Positions 1-5,659 of a DNA stretch of 5,669 nt are shown one piece after another. This stretch comes from JBOFCS01 sp051646185 (lineage in GTDB: Bacteria; Actinomycetota; Actinomycetes; Mycobacteriales; Mycobacteriaceae): the NCBI GenBank assembly GCA_051646185.1, contig JBOFCS010000164.1:1-5669 (forward strand), written 5' to 3'. The notes under the pieces were generated by a model, which was not told the origin of the DNA, did not search any database, and saw only the letters and a list, made by a program, of their open reading frames with translations. Position numbers and translations under genes: made by a program. Position 1 is the first letter of the stretch. Each line of letters opens with the position of its first letter.

Positions 1-518
1 AGTGGAGTGTCTAGGCCAGGGGAGAAGGTAATGCGATTGGGGGTGCTGATGAGAAGTCGTCCGCTAGGACGTAATACTCGAGCGCATTCTCGGATAAATT
101 GGCTTTGATCCCAAAGATGTTCTATTACTTGAAAATTAACCACAATATCAACGGAATTATCGGCTGCGGGAAGATCGGCTAGGTTTCCTTGAAGCATGTG
201 CACCTGAGGGTAGCGGGCTTGCACATGACGTACGGCCGATTCGTCGTAGTCAACTCCGGTCACTGAATGCGCAACTTCGGCAATCATGTTTGCACCATAG
301 CCTTCGCCGGACCCGGCTTCGAGGACATCGCGATTGACGCAGTGGTGTAGCAGTTGTTGATAAACCACCTCATGTCGACGAAACCAATAGTTTTCTTCGG
401 TGATGCCAGGCACGGTTCGTTCCCCGGTGAGGGGAAGCGAGCTGGGGCCACTGGCGGGGGAGCGGCTTAATTCAAAATCGGTCACTCTGGGCAGGTTAGT
501 GCCATTCGGGGTAGCCAC
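1..518 (-). CDS. Class I SAM-dependent methyltransferase, C-terminally truncated by the window edge (Rv3030-like)
   Basis: This frame was read by hand on the minus strand from GTG at 518; 172 complete codons are visible and the frame is still open at the edge. It shows a Rossmann methyltransferase: glycine-rich SAM loop VLEAGSGEGYGA (residues 65-76), acidic strand-end VDYD (89-92), the segment GNLADLPAADNSVDIVV (111-127), then NFQVIEHLWD (128-137) and a GRLLISTPNR strand (153-162). The LTGERT...ENYWFRRH stretch just before the SAM loop closely resembles, from memory, M. tuberculosis Rv3030, a methyltransferase proposed to act in methylglucose lipopolysaccharide synthesis. Rv3030 is likewise divergent from etfB. 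The substrate here is inferred only. An in-frame TAA lies directly upstream of GTG 518 and no Shine-Dalgarno is seen; GTG 485 is the other possible start. The start is therefore uncertain, the family assignment is not. Confidence 0.87.
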   Translation of the reverse strand, partial: MATPNGTNLPRVTDFELSRSPASGPSSLPLTGERTVPGITEENYWFRRHEVVYQQLLHHCVNRDVLEAGSGEGYGANMIAEVAHSVTGVDYDESAVRHVQARYPQVHMLQGNLADLPAADNSVDIVVNFQVIEHLWDQSQFIRECARVLRPSGRLLISTPNRITFSPGLDTP

Positions 519-553
519 TTACAGGGCGGTCCAGATCACTCGGTATGAGTTGA

Positions 554-561
554 TAACTTAC
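554..561 (+). promoter_or_regulatory. Third copy of the TAACTTAC operator core
   Basis: TAACTTAC occurs here, again at 603-610, and as its complement GTAAGTTA at 587-594. The flanks (GATAACTTACC, 552-562) are only partly symmetric, so this would be a weaker, auxiliary site. It lies near the inferred transcription start of the minus-strand methyltransferase gene. The repeat is seen; the binding role is inferred. Confidence 0.4.
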
Positions 562-566
562 CCGCT

Positions 567-572
567 ATTGTA
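567..572 (-). promoter_or_regulatory. Candidate -10 box of the methyltransferase promoter
   Basis: Read on the minus strand this is TACAAT, five of six matches to TATAAT. It would place transcription start near 560 and give a leader of about 40 nt before GTG 518. The -35 position at 17-bp spacing (590-595, GTAACT on the minus strand) is weak and lies inside the left operator arm. This is a consensus match only. Confidence 0.4.
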
Positions 573-580
573 GAGGAGCA

Positions 581-616
581 CCCATAGTAAGTTACTCCCC
601 AGTAACTTACTATGGG
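581..616. repeat. Perfect 16-bp inverted repeat with CCCC spacer, likely tandem operator
   Basis: The arms CCCATAGTAAGTTACT (581-596) and AGTAACTTACTATGGG (601-616) are exact reverse complements separated by CCCC. Each arm itself contains a self-symmetric 11-mer: AGTAAGTTACT at 586-596 and AGTAACTTACT at 601-611, centred 15 bp apart. This nested symmetry is typical of binding sites for dimeric regulators (TetR- or MarR-type), and the element overlaps the promoter elements of both divergent genes. No U-run follows on either strand, so a terminator is unlikely. The repeat is certain; the operator role is inferred, and I cannot name the regulator. Confidence 0.7.
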
Positions 617-623
617 GTAATAT
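608..623 (+). promoter_or_regulatory. Candidate -10 region of the etfBA promoter
   Basis: Two overlapping-range -10 candidates are present: TACTAT (608-613) and TAATAT (618-623, five of six matches to consensus). The second would start transcription near 630 and give a leader of about 59 nt. No clear -35 box is seen; the corresponding region is occupied by the inverted repeat, so a bound regulator would block polymerase. The pattern fits a repressed promoter but rests on consensus matching only. Confidence 0.45.
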
Positions 624-668
624 TTGTACACGCCGTGTTGGAACCCCCGCGCCGCAGTCAGCCACTAC

Positions 669-676
669 GAGGAGGT
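669..676 (+). promoter_or_regulatory. Ribosome binding site of etfB that decides its start
   Basis: GAGGAGGT is a near-perfect anti-16S match, 12 nt before ATG 689. It sits inside the longer open frame that begins at GTG 635, which supports ATG 689 as the true start, because the extra 18 arginine- and proline-rich codons would be encoded by leader and ribosome-binding sequence. Confidence 0.8.
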
Positions 677-688
677 CGACGAAGACCC

Positions 689-1480
689 ATGACAAACATT
701 GTCGTTTTGATCAAGCAGGTTCCGGACACCTGGTCTGAGCGAAAGCTCACCGATGGTGACTACACCCTGGACCGTGAGGCCGCAGATGCTGTCCTCGATG
801 AGATTAACGAGCGCGCTGTTGAAGAAGCGTTGCTCATCAAAGAGGCACAAGGCGGCGAAAGTGTCGTCACCGTCCTTTCTGCAGGGCCTGACCGGGCCAC
901 TGACGCCATTCGCAAGGCTCTTTCGATGGGTGCCGATAAGGCTATCCACATCAATGACCCAGCGCTTCACGGTTCCGATGCAGTTCAGACTGCATGGACC
1001 TTGGCTAAGGCCCTTGGCACCGTTGAAGGTGTAGAGCTAGTTATCGCCGGCAATGAAGCCACCGATGGCCGAGTTGGTTCTGTCCCAGCGATCATCGCTG
1101 AGTACCTGGGCCTTCCTCAGTTAACTGCGCTGCGCAAGCTCACTTTGGATGGAAACAAGATCGTCGGCGAGCGCGAGACTGATGAGGGTGTCTTCCACCT
1201 CGAAGCAACCTTGCCTGCGATCGTGAGCGTCACAGAAAAGATTAATGAGCCACGGTTCCCCTCCTTCAAGGGCATTATGGCGGCTAAGAAGAAGCAGGTT
1301 GAGGTTCTTACCCTTGCTGACATTGGCGTTGAGACAGACGAAGTAGGCGTTGCTAACGCTGGAACCACTGTTGTTTCCTCCACTCCAAAGGCTGCAAAGA
1401 CTGCTGGCGAGCGTGTTGTGGATGAGGGTGACGGCGGCACAAAGATCGCCACGTATCTGACAGCTCAAAAGATCATCTAG
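689..1480 (+). CDS. etfB: Electron transfer flavoprotein beta subunit
   Basis: The 263-residue product is the usual length for EtfB (also called FixA). Together with EtfA it forms a soluble cytoplasmic FAD/AMP heterodimer that accepts electrons from acyl-CoA and other flavin dehydrogenases and passes them to a membrane oxidoreductase. Visible hallmarks are the N-terminal VLIKQVPDT (6-14), the AMP-binding segment GNEATDGRVGSVPAIIAEYLG (121-141, quoted in two parts: GNEATDGRVG then SVPAIIAEYLG), and the EtfB signature region 159-204 with VGERETDEG, VTEKINEPRF and the Lys-rich IMAAKKK that carries the partner-recognition loop. ATG 689 is chosen over GTG 635 because of the strong upstream Shine-Dalgarno and family length. 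It is followed 49 nt later by etfA and is evidently co-transcribed with it. No FixC/FixX partner genes lie nearby. Confidence 0.96.
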   Translation: MTNIVVLIKQVPDTWSERKLTDGDYTLDREAADAVLDEINERAVEEALLIKEAQGGESVVTVLSAGPDRATDAIRKALSMGADKAIHINDPALHGSDAVQTAWTLAKALGTVEGVELVIAGNEATDGRVGSVPAIIAEYLGLPQLTALRKLTLDGNKIVGERETDEGVFHLEATLPAIVSVTEKINEPRFPSFKGIMAAKKKQVEVLTLADIGVETDEVGVANAGTTVVSSTPKAAKTAGERVVDEGDGGTKIATYLTAQKII

Positions 1481-1529
1481 ATCGCATTCACACAACCAAT
1501 AGTCCAGAAATTTTTTTAGGAGACACGTC

Positions 1530-2486
1530 ATGACAGAAGTACTTGTGCTCATTGAGCACTCAGAGGGTGCAGTGAAGAAGGTCAGCACTGAGTTGCTCAC
1601 CGCAGCTCGGGCTTTAGGCGAACCCTCAGCTGTTGTTGCCGGTCCCGCCGGTACTAGCGCAGCTTTGGTAGAGGCATTGGCAGCTGCCGGTGCAGAGAAG
1701 ATCTATGTGGCTGAGTCCGCTGATGTTGAGAACTACCTGATCACCCCCAAGGTGGATGTTCTTGCTTCACTTGTTGAGTCAACAAGTCCGGCTGCGGTTC
1801 TTATTGCTGCAAGCGTTGAAGGTAAAGAGGTTGCTGGACGTCTGGCAGCCCGTCTTGGCTCGGGTCTGTTGACCGATGTTATCGAGGTCAAGGCTGACGG
1901 AACCGCTGTCCACTCGATTTTTGGTGGGGCATTTACGGTTGAGGCTAAGGCTACGGGCGAGACCCCTGTGATAACTGTTCGTCCGGGTGCCGTTGAGGCT
2001 GCACTACAGGCTGGCGCAGGAACTCAGGTCGTCGTTGAGGTACCTGCTCAGGCAGAAAATGCGGTGAAGATCACGGCTAAAGAACCTATTGTTGGTGGTG
2101 ACCGCCCAGAACTCACTGAGGCAACTATCGTGGTTTCAGGTGGTCGTGGTGTCGGCTCAGCTGATAACTTTGCTGTTGTTGAAGCACTAGCGGATTCTCT
2201 TGGGGCTGCTGTTGGTGCCTCGCGTGCCGCTGTAGACTCGGGTTACTACCCGGGGCAGTTCCAGGTTGGCCAGACTGGTAAAACTGTTTCTCCGCAGCTG
2301 TACGTTGCGCTCGGGATTTCTGGAGCTATCCAGCACCGTGCTGGTATGCAGACCTCGAAGACCATCGTTGCGGTCAACAAAGATGAAGAGGCACCGATCT
2401 TTGAGATTGCTGACTTCGGCATCGTTGGAGATCTGTTTAACGTAGCGCCGCAACTTACTGAGGCTGTTAAGGCTCACAAGGGCTAG
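1530..2486 (+). CDS. etfA: Electron transfer flavoprotein alpha subunit
   Basis: The 318-residue product matches EtfA (FixB) in length and architecture: an N-terminal ETF alpha/beta domain (about 1-185) and a C-terminal FAD-binding domain (about 195-318). FAD-domain hallmarks are VVSGGRGVGS (201-210), GASRAAVDSG (229-238), VGQTGKTVSP (246-255), and the family signature LYVALGISGAIQHRAGM (257-273), followed by IADFGIVGDLF (293-303). AGGAG at 1518-1522 gives 7-nt spacing to ATG 1530. It pairs with EtfB; in M. tuberculosis the orthologous pair works with a membrane dehydrogenase (EtfD) in fatty-acid beta-oxidation, which is known for that organism and inferred here. Transcription probably ends at the hairpin just after the stop codon. 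Confidence 0.96.
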   Translation: MTEVLVLIEHSEGAVKKVSTELLTAARALGEPSAVVAGPAGTSAALVEALAAAGAEKIYVAESADVENYLITPKVDVLASLVESTSPAAVLIAASVEGKEVAGRLAARLGSGLLTDVIEVKADGTAVHSIFGGAFTVEAKATGETPVITVRPGAVEAALQAGAGTQVVVEVPAQAENAVKITAKEPIVGGDRPELTEATIVVSGGRGVGSADNFAVVEALADSLGAAVGASRAAVDSGYYPGQFQVGQTGKTVSPQLYVALGISGAIQHRAGMQTSKTIVAVNKDEEAPIFEIADFGIVGDLFNVAPQLTEAVKAHKG

Positions 2487-2497
2487 GTTCTGTTCTG

Positions 2498-2560
2498 CAA
2501 ACTGTTGGGTGGGTGAAGTTATTCTATGAACTTCACCCACCCAACTGCTGTTTGTCCTGG
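2498..2560 (+). terminator. Strong hairpin terminator of etfBA
   Basis: GTTGGGTGGGTGAAGTT (2504-2520) pairs perfectly over 17 bp with AACTTCACCCACCCAAC (2529-2545), with an 8-nt loop. A further CAAAC/GTTTG helix (2498-2502 with 2550-2554) can stack outside a small internal loop. It begins 18 nt after the etfA stop. The downstream tract is only loosely T-rich, so this may be an imperfect or factor-assisted terminator, or an RNA 3'-end stabiliser. Confidence 0.85.
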
Positions 2561-2633
2561 TGTTCATCAATCGTGCATCAACACGACATGAAGTGGTTGC
2601 CGCCTCGAAGCTTAGTTCGGCAATTCTGTATCC
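2555..2633 (+). promoter_or_regulatory. Probable promoter region of the acyltransferase genes
   Basis: This stretch lies between the etfA terminator and ATG 2634 and must hold a promoter if the terminator is efficient. The best elements I see are weak: TTGCCG (2597-2602) as a -35 and AATTCT (2622-2627) as a -10, spaced 19 bp, which would make the transcript nearly leaderless. No Shine-Dalgarno precedes ATG 2634, which fits that idea but does not prove it. Confidence 0.3.
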
Positions 2634-3476
2634 ATGAGCGCAACAACGGTTCTCATCCCCGCCCCGACAATGAGTCTGGCAGCCCAATCGCTTGCTAGAT
2701 CGAGGTATTCTTTACTACTTTCCACTGACCCGGTCGATATCGAAGCGGTGCAAAGGCTTCGATATCACGTTTTTTCGAGTGAGCCTGGTTTTAGTGTTGG
2801 TACTACCCCTGAAGCTTTTGTCGGCCTAGATAGTGACAGATTTGATGAATATTGTGATCATCTGCTTGTCCGCGATGATACTACCGGTGAAACGGTAGGT
2901 TGTTATCGGATGCTTCCACCCCCTGCGGCCATTGCTGCCGGAGGTCTCTATACCGCAACGGAATTCGATATTTCTTGCTTTGATGTGATCCGTCCGCAAG
3001 TTGTCGAAATGGGTCGAGCTGTTGTCCGATCGGATCATCGCGGCGGCACTGTTCTCGGCATTATGTGGGCAGGGATTCTGGCGTACTTGGAGAAGTCTGG
3101 TTATGAGTTTGTGACCGGTTGTGTTTCTGCTCCTATTCAGGAAAATCCCGCCGAAATTCCAGGTAGTCAGGTGCGAGGGGTGCGCGATATTGTATTGGCC
3201 AAACATGCTACGCCAGTAAATCAACGGGTTACTCCGCTTAACCCCGTTGTCCTTGACGGGGTTTCTTTGGACAGTATTGCTGCTCCAGCGAAGGTTAAGT
3301 TTCCTCCGCTGATGCGGGGTTATCTGCGTCTTGGTGCAAAAGTATGCGGGGAACCTGCACACGACCCGGACTTTGGTGTGGCGGATTTTGTTGCGATTCT
3401 TGAAAAAAAGAAGGCAAATGCGCGATATTTAGAGCGCTTACGATCTGCTGCAGCTTATGCCGAGACAGTGCGATAA
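2634..3476 (+). CDS. GNAT-fold N-acyltransferase of the OlsB / LuxI-like type (Rv3027c-like)
   Basis: The 280-residue product matches the acyltransferase family that includes OlsB, which N-acylates ornithine with a fatty acyl chain from ACP. Features are the N-terminal RLRYHVFSSE (41-50), the core strand LLVRDDTTGETVGCYRMLPP (77-96), the catalytic/acyl-donor region VEMGRAVVRSDHRGG (124-138) with conserved Glu, two Arg and a Gly-rich turn, and the C-terminal PPLMRGYLRLGAKVCGEPAH (224-243) plus DPDFGVADFVAIL (244-256). An in-frame TAG at 2613 rules out upstream ATG starts, and ATG 2670 is an alternative without better support. The PlsC-like gene 2 nt downstream makes an OlsB/OlsA-like pair plausible. 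The ornithine substrate is not proven; another amine or amino acid is possible. The family assignment is firm. Confidence 0.85.
   Translation: MSATTVLIPAPTMSLAAQSLARSRYSLLLSTDPVDIEAVQRLRYHVFSSEPGFSVGTTPEAFVGLDSDRFDEYCDHLLVRDDTTGETVGCYRMLPPPAAIAAGGLYTATEFDISCFDVIRPQVVEMGRAVVRSDHRGGTVLGIMWAGILAYLEKSGYEFVTGCVSAPIQENPAEIPGSQVRGVRDIVLAKHATPVNQRVTPLNPVVLDGVSLDSIAAPAKVKFPPLMRGYLRLGAKVCGEPAHDPDFGVADFVAILEKKKANARYLERLRSAAAYAETVR
2736..2766 (+). repeat. 11-bp perfect inverted repeat inside the GNAT gene
   Basis: GATATCGAAGC (2736-2746) is the exact reverse complement of GCTTCGATATC (2756-2766), with a 9-nt spacer. It lies about 100 nt after the start codon and would form a stable mRNA hairpin early in the reading frame. 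A role is unknown and chance is possible. Confidence 0.6.
3240..3263 (+). repeat. 8-bp GC-rich inverted repeat with T-rich tail inside the GNAT gene
   Basis: AACCCCGT (3240-3247) pairs with ACGGGGTT (3256-3263) over an 8-nt loop and is followed by TCTTT, so it resembles a weak intrinsic terminator within coding sequence. It may simply reflect codon choice. Confidence 0.4.
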
Positions 3477-3478
3477 CC

Positions 3479-4360
3479 ATGCAAGCCCAGGCCCATGCAT
3501 GGATGCCAGCAAGTCCATGTGGTGCTAGTTGCATCCCTATGGATTCTGCACAAGCAAATATTTTTTCTGTAATTTTTCGATGGTCTGCGGTAATTTTTTT
3601 ACTGCTTACCTCTCCAGTGTTGCTTCTATCGTGGGCTCTACCGATTGTTAAGAGTTCTGTTGTTCTGCAGTGGTATTCGCGCTTACTTTTGCGTTGCATG
3701 GGTATGCGAATCACATTGATTAATGGCGAGGCTAGGAAGATTGACTCCGCTGAAACGCAAGATCGTGGCACGCTTTTGGTAGCCGGACATATTTCTTGGA
3801 TTGATGTGTTGGCGATAAGTGCAGTGACTCCAGGGGCATTAAGTTTTGTGGCCAGAGGGGATCTCGTTGATTGGCCTATTCTGGGTGCTCTTGCTCGCAG
3901 TATGAAGGTAATTTCCATTAACCGTGAACGGCTGCGCGAGTTGCCTACCGTAATCGAAATAATGACTCAGCGATTGCATCAAGGTAATACCGTTGTCGTG
4001 TTTCCTGAAGGGACCACCTGGTGCGGTATTGCCTATGGCGCATTTCGGCCAGCGCTTTTTCAAGCTGCGATTGATGCACAGGCAATGGTGCAGCCAGTGA
4101 GCATTCGATATCTTGAGGCTGGAGAGCTAACCGCAGCACCTTGTTTTGTTGGTGATGAGACAATACTTGAGTCTTTACGTCGATTGATCGGTCTTCGTGG
4201 TTCAACCGTGGAATTAACTTTTGCTGCAGTGCAGGAACCTGGCGCCGATCGTCGTGAGCTTGCGTTCCGTTGTGACAAGGAAGCTCGGGGGCCGCAGATT
4301 TCGGCGACCGCCATTGATCTTGCTGCATATCTAGCACTGGAGCATCAAGGTGTCAGGTGA
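3479..4360 (+). CDS. PlsC-family 1-acyl-glycerol-phosphate-type acyltransferase (Rv3026c-like, OlsA-like by context)
   Basis: The 293-residue product is a membrane-associated acyltransferase that would O-acylate a lyso-lipid. The catalytic HX4D motif is HISWID (His104, Asp109), motif II is SINRER (146-151), motif III is VVFPEGTT (173-180) and motif IV is VQPVSIRY (204-211). A hydrophobic segment at about 32-52 likely anchors it to the inner face of the membrane. It starts 2 nt after the preceding stop, so translation is probably coupled; no Shine-Dalgarno is seen. The first 20 residues are Ala/Cys/Pro-rich and unlike a typical PlsC N-terminus, and in-frame ATGs at 3503 and 3539 are alternatives. 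It could be a phosphatidic-acid synthase, but the OlsB-like neighbour favours O-acylation of a lyso-aminolipid. The family is certain, the substrate inferred. Confidence 0.9.
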   Translation: MQAQAHAWMPASPCGASCIPMDSAQANIFSVIFRWSAVIFLLLTSPVLLLSWALPIVKSSVVLQWYSRLLLRCMGMRITLINGEARKIDSAETQDRGTLLVAGHISWIDVLAISAVTPGALSFVARGDLVDWPILGALARSMKVISINRERLRELPTVIEIMTQRLHQGNTVVVFPEGTTWCGIAYGAFRPALFQAAIDAQAMVQPVSIRYLEAGELTAAPCFVGDETILESLRRLIGLRGSTVELTFAAVQEPGADRRELAFRCDKEARGPQISATAIDLAAYLALEHQGVR

Positions 4361-4389
4361 GGTGTGAGGCGGGCAGGCGCGGCACTGGG

Positions 4390-4418
4390 TTAACGAAAGC
4401 GGCGAGCTATTCTATAAG
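4390..4418 (+). promoter_or_regulatory. Probable leaderless promoter of the cysteine desulfurase gene
   Basis: TTAACG (4390-4395) and TATAAG (4413-4418) are separated by exactly 17 bp. The -10 matches consensus at five of six positions and would start transcription close to ATG 4424, giving a leaderless mRNA, a common arrangement in actinobacteria. A short AAGG at 4416-4419 sits too close to the start for a good Shine-Dalgarno. TATTCT (4408-4413) is an alternative -10. Confidence 0.5.
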
Positions 4419-4423
4419 GCAAG

Positions 4424-5659
4424 ATGACTTCTCCTGCCCCACGACTTACCGTCTACCTTGATCATGCTGCGGCCACCCCGATGGTTCCGGTGGCCATTGA
4501 GGCGATGAACAAGGTTTTTTCCACAGTAGGTAATGCCTCTTCGCTCCATGGTTCAGGCAGGAAGGCGCGACGTCTGGTGGAAGAGTCGCGAGAGGTAATT
4601 GCTGCCTTACTGGGTGCAAGACCATCTGAGGTTATTTTCACTTCAGGTGGAACCGAGAGTGACAACCTGGCTGTGAAGGGAATTTTTTGGGCCAGGAGAA
4701 GAGATAATCCAGCGCGTACCCACATCATCGCCAGTTCAGTAGAACATCATGCTGTTATTGATGCGGTGTCCTGGTTGCAATCGCATGAGGGCGCAACGGT
4801 TACTTGGTTGCCAGTAACCTCAGAAGGGACTGTGGAACCACAGCAACTTCGCGAGGCCTTAGAAACTTATGCTGATCGAACTGCTCTGATCAGTATTATG
4901 TGGGCCAATAATGAAGTTGGGACCATTAATCCGGTATCTGAACTTGCAGCGGTGGCAGCTGAATTTGATATTCCGATTCATACCGATGCGATTGCGGCAA
5001 CCGGCTATATTCCGGTTGATTTTGCAGCCAGCGGTATGTCAGCGTTGAGCCTTGCTGCACATAAATTTGGGGGGCCGCATGGGGCGGGGGTGCTATTGCT
5101 TCGTAGGGATGTTGCTTGTGTGCCTTTGCAACATGGAGGTGGGCATGAACGCGATATCCGCTCAGGTACTGCTGATGTTGCGGCTATTGTGGGGATGGCG
5201 GCTGCGCTTGACTACACAGTTACCGCAATGCCTCATGCGAGTAAAATGATGAGTGCATTGCGGGCCGATCTGGTTGATCGTGTTAGCGCTATAGCTGATG
5301 GTGTGGTTTTTAATGGCGCGAAGGGGGAACACCGATTACCGGGAAATGCTCATTTCACTTTCCTTGGTTGTGAAGGAGATTCGCTGCTTATGCTCTTGGA
5401 CGCACGTGGGATTGAGTGCTCAACTGGTTCAGCGTGTACGGCGGGTGTGGCGAGTGCTTCGCATGTATTGACGGCAATGGGAATGGACCCGGCGGTCGCC
5501 CGTGGGTCGTTGAGGTTTTCTTTAGGGCATAGTTCAGTGCTTGATGATGTTGAGGCATTAGTTGAGGTATTGCCTCACGTTCTTGAACGGGCCAGGGCAG
5601 CAGCCTTAGCAAGCGCAGGTATGGGTTCTCGGGTGACGGAACCGAAAGGTGGAAAATAA
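4424..5659 (+). CDS. iscS: Cysteine desulfurase, IscS/NifS type (Rv3025c-like)
   Basis: The 411-residue product is a cytosolic PLP enzyme that converts cysteine to alanine and holds sulfur as a persulfide for MnmA and probably Fe-S assembly. Visible features are YLDHAAATP (11-19), TSGGTESDN (73-81), the PLP-stacking His in SSVEHHAV (His108), MWANNEVG (159-166), PLP-nitrogen Asp188 in HTDAIAATG (186-194), Schiff-base Lys214 in AAHKFGGPHG (211-220), HGGGHERDIRSGT (237-249) and active-site Cys338 in CSTGSACTAG (332-341). Position 191, three residues after Asp188, is Ala where IscS/NifS proteins normally have a Gln that contacts the PLP phenolate oxygen. The C-terminus has a short low-complexity tail. 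ATG 4424 fits the family N-terminus. It overlaps the next start codon, so sulfur delivery to MnmA is the likely main role. Confidence 0.94.
   Translation: MTSPAPRLTVYLDHAAATPMVPVAIEAMNKVFSTVGNASSLHGSGRKARRLVEESREVIAALLGARPSEVIFTSGGTESDNLAVKGIFWARRRDNPARTHIIASSVEHHAVIDAVSWLQSHEGATVTWLPVTSEGTVEPQQLREALETYADRTALISIMWANNEVGTINPVSELAAVAAEFDIPIHTDAIAATGYIPVDFAASGMSALSLAAHKFGGPHGAGVLLLRRDVACVPLQHGGGHERDIRSGTADVAAIVGMAAALDYTVTAMPHASKMMSALRADLVDRVSAIADGVVFNGAKGEHRLPGNAHFTFLGCEGDSLLMLLDARGIECSTGSACTAGVASASHVLTAMGMDPAVARGSLRFSLGHSSVLDDVEALVEVLPHVLERARAAALASAGMGSRVTEPKGGK

Noticed and set aside
581..616. Inverted repeat read as a bidirectional terminator or an IS end
   Set aside because: It lies between divergent 5' ends, has no T-run on either strand, no transposase and no target duplication; an operator is the better explanation.
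635..688. In-frame GTG extension adding 18 residues to EtfB
   Set aside because: It covers the leader and the strong GAGGAGGT ribosome binding site, and the residues are unlike EtfB N-termini; ATG 689 gives the usual family length.
1508..1517. Run of seven T before the etfA ribosome binding site as a terminator tail
   Set aside because: No stable GC-rich stem precedes it in the 49-nt etfB-etfA gap; the genes are expected to be co-transcribed.
1121..1600. Minus-strand open frame of 159 codons across the etfB/etfA junction
   Set aside because: It is antisense to two firm genes, has Ser/Leu/Cys-rich shadow composition and no start signals.
2513..2698. Small plus-strand open frame of 61 codons between etfA and the GNAT gene
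   Set aside because: It starts inside the terminator hairpin, runs into the GNAT gene in another frame, lacks a ribosome binding site and shows no recognisable composition.
2881..2898. 6-bp hairpin CTACCG/CGGTAG in the GNAT gene
   Set aside because: Short stems of this size are common by chance in coding sequence, and nothing else marks it.
3295..3918. Minus-strand open frame of 207 codons across the GNAT/PlsC junction
   Set aside because: It is antisense to conserved catalytic segments of two clear genes, with no family resemblance or ribosome binding site.
4798..4819. 7-bp inverted repeat GGTTACT/AGTAACC in iscS, sharing AGTAAC with the etf operator
   Set aside because: It lacks the full AGTAASTTACT symmetry and lies deep in coding sequence; a chance match is likely.
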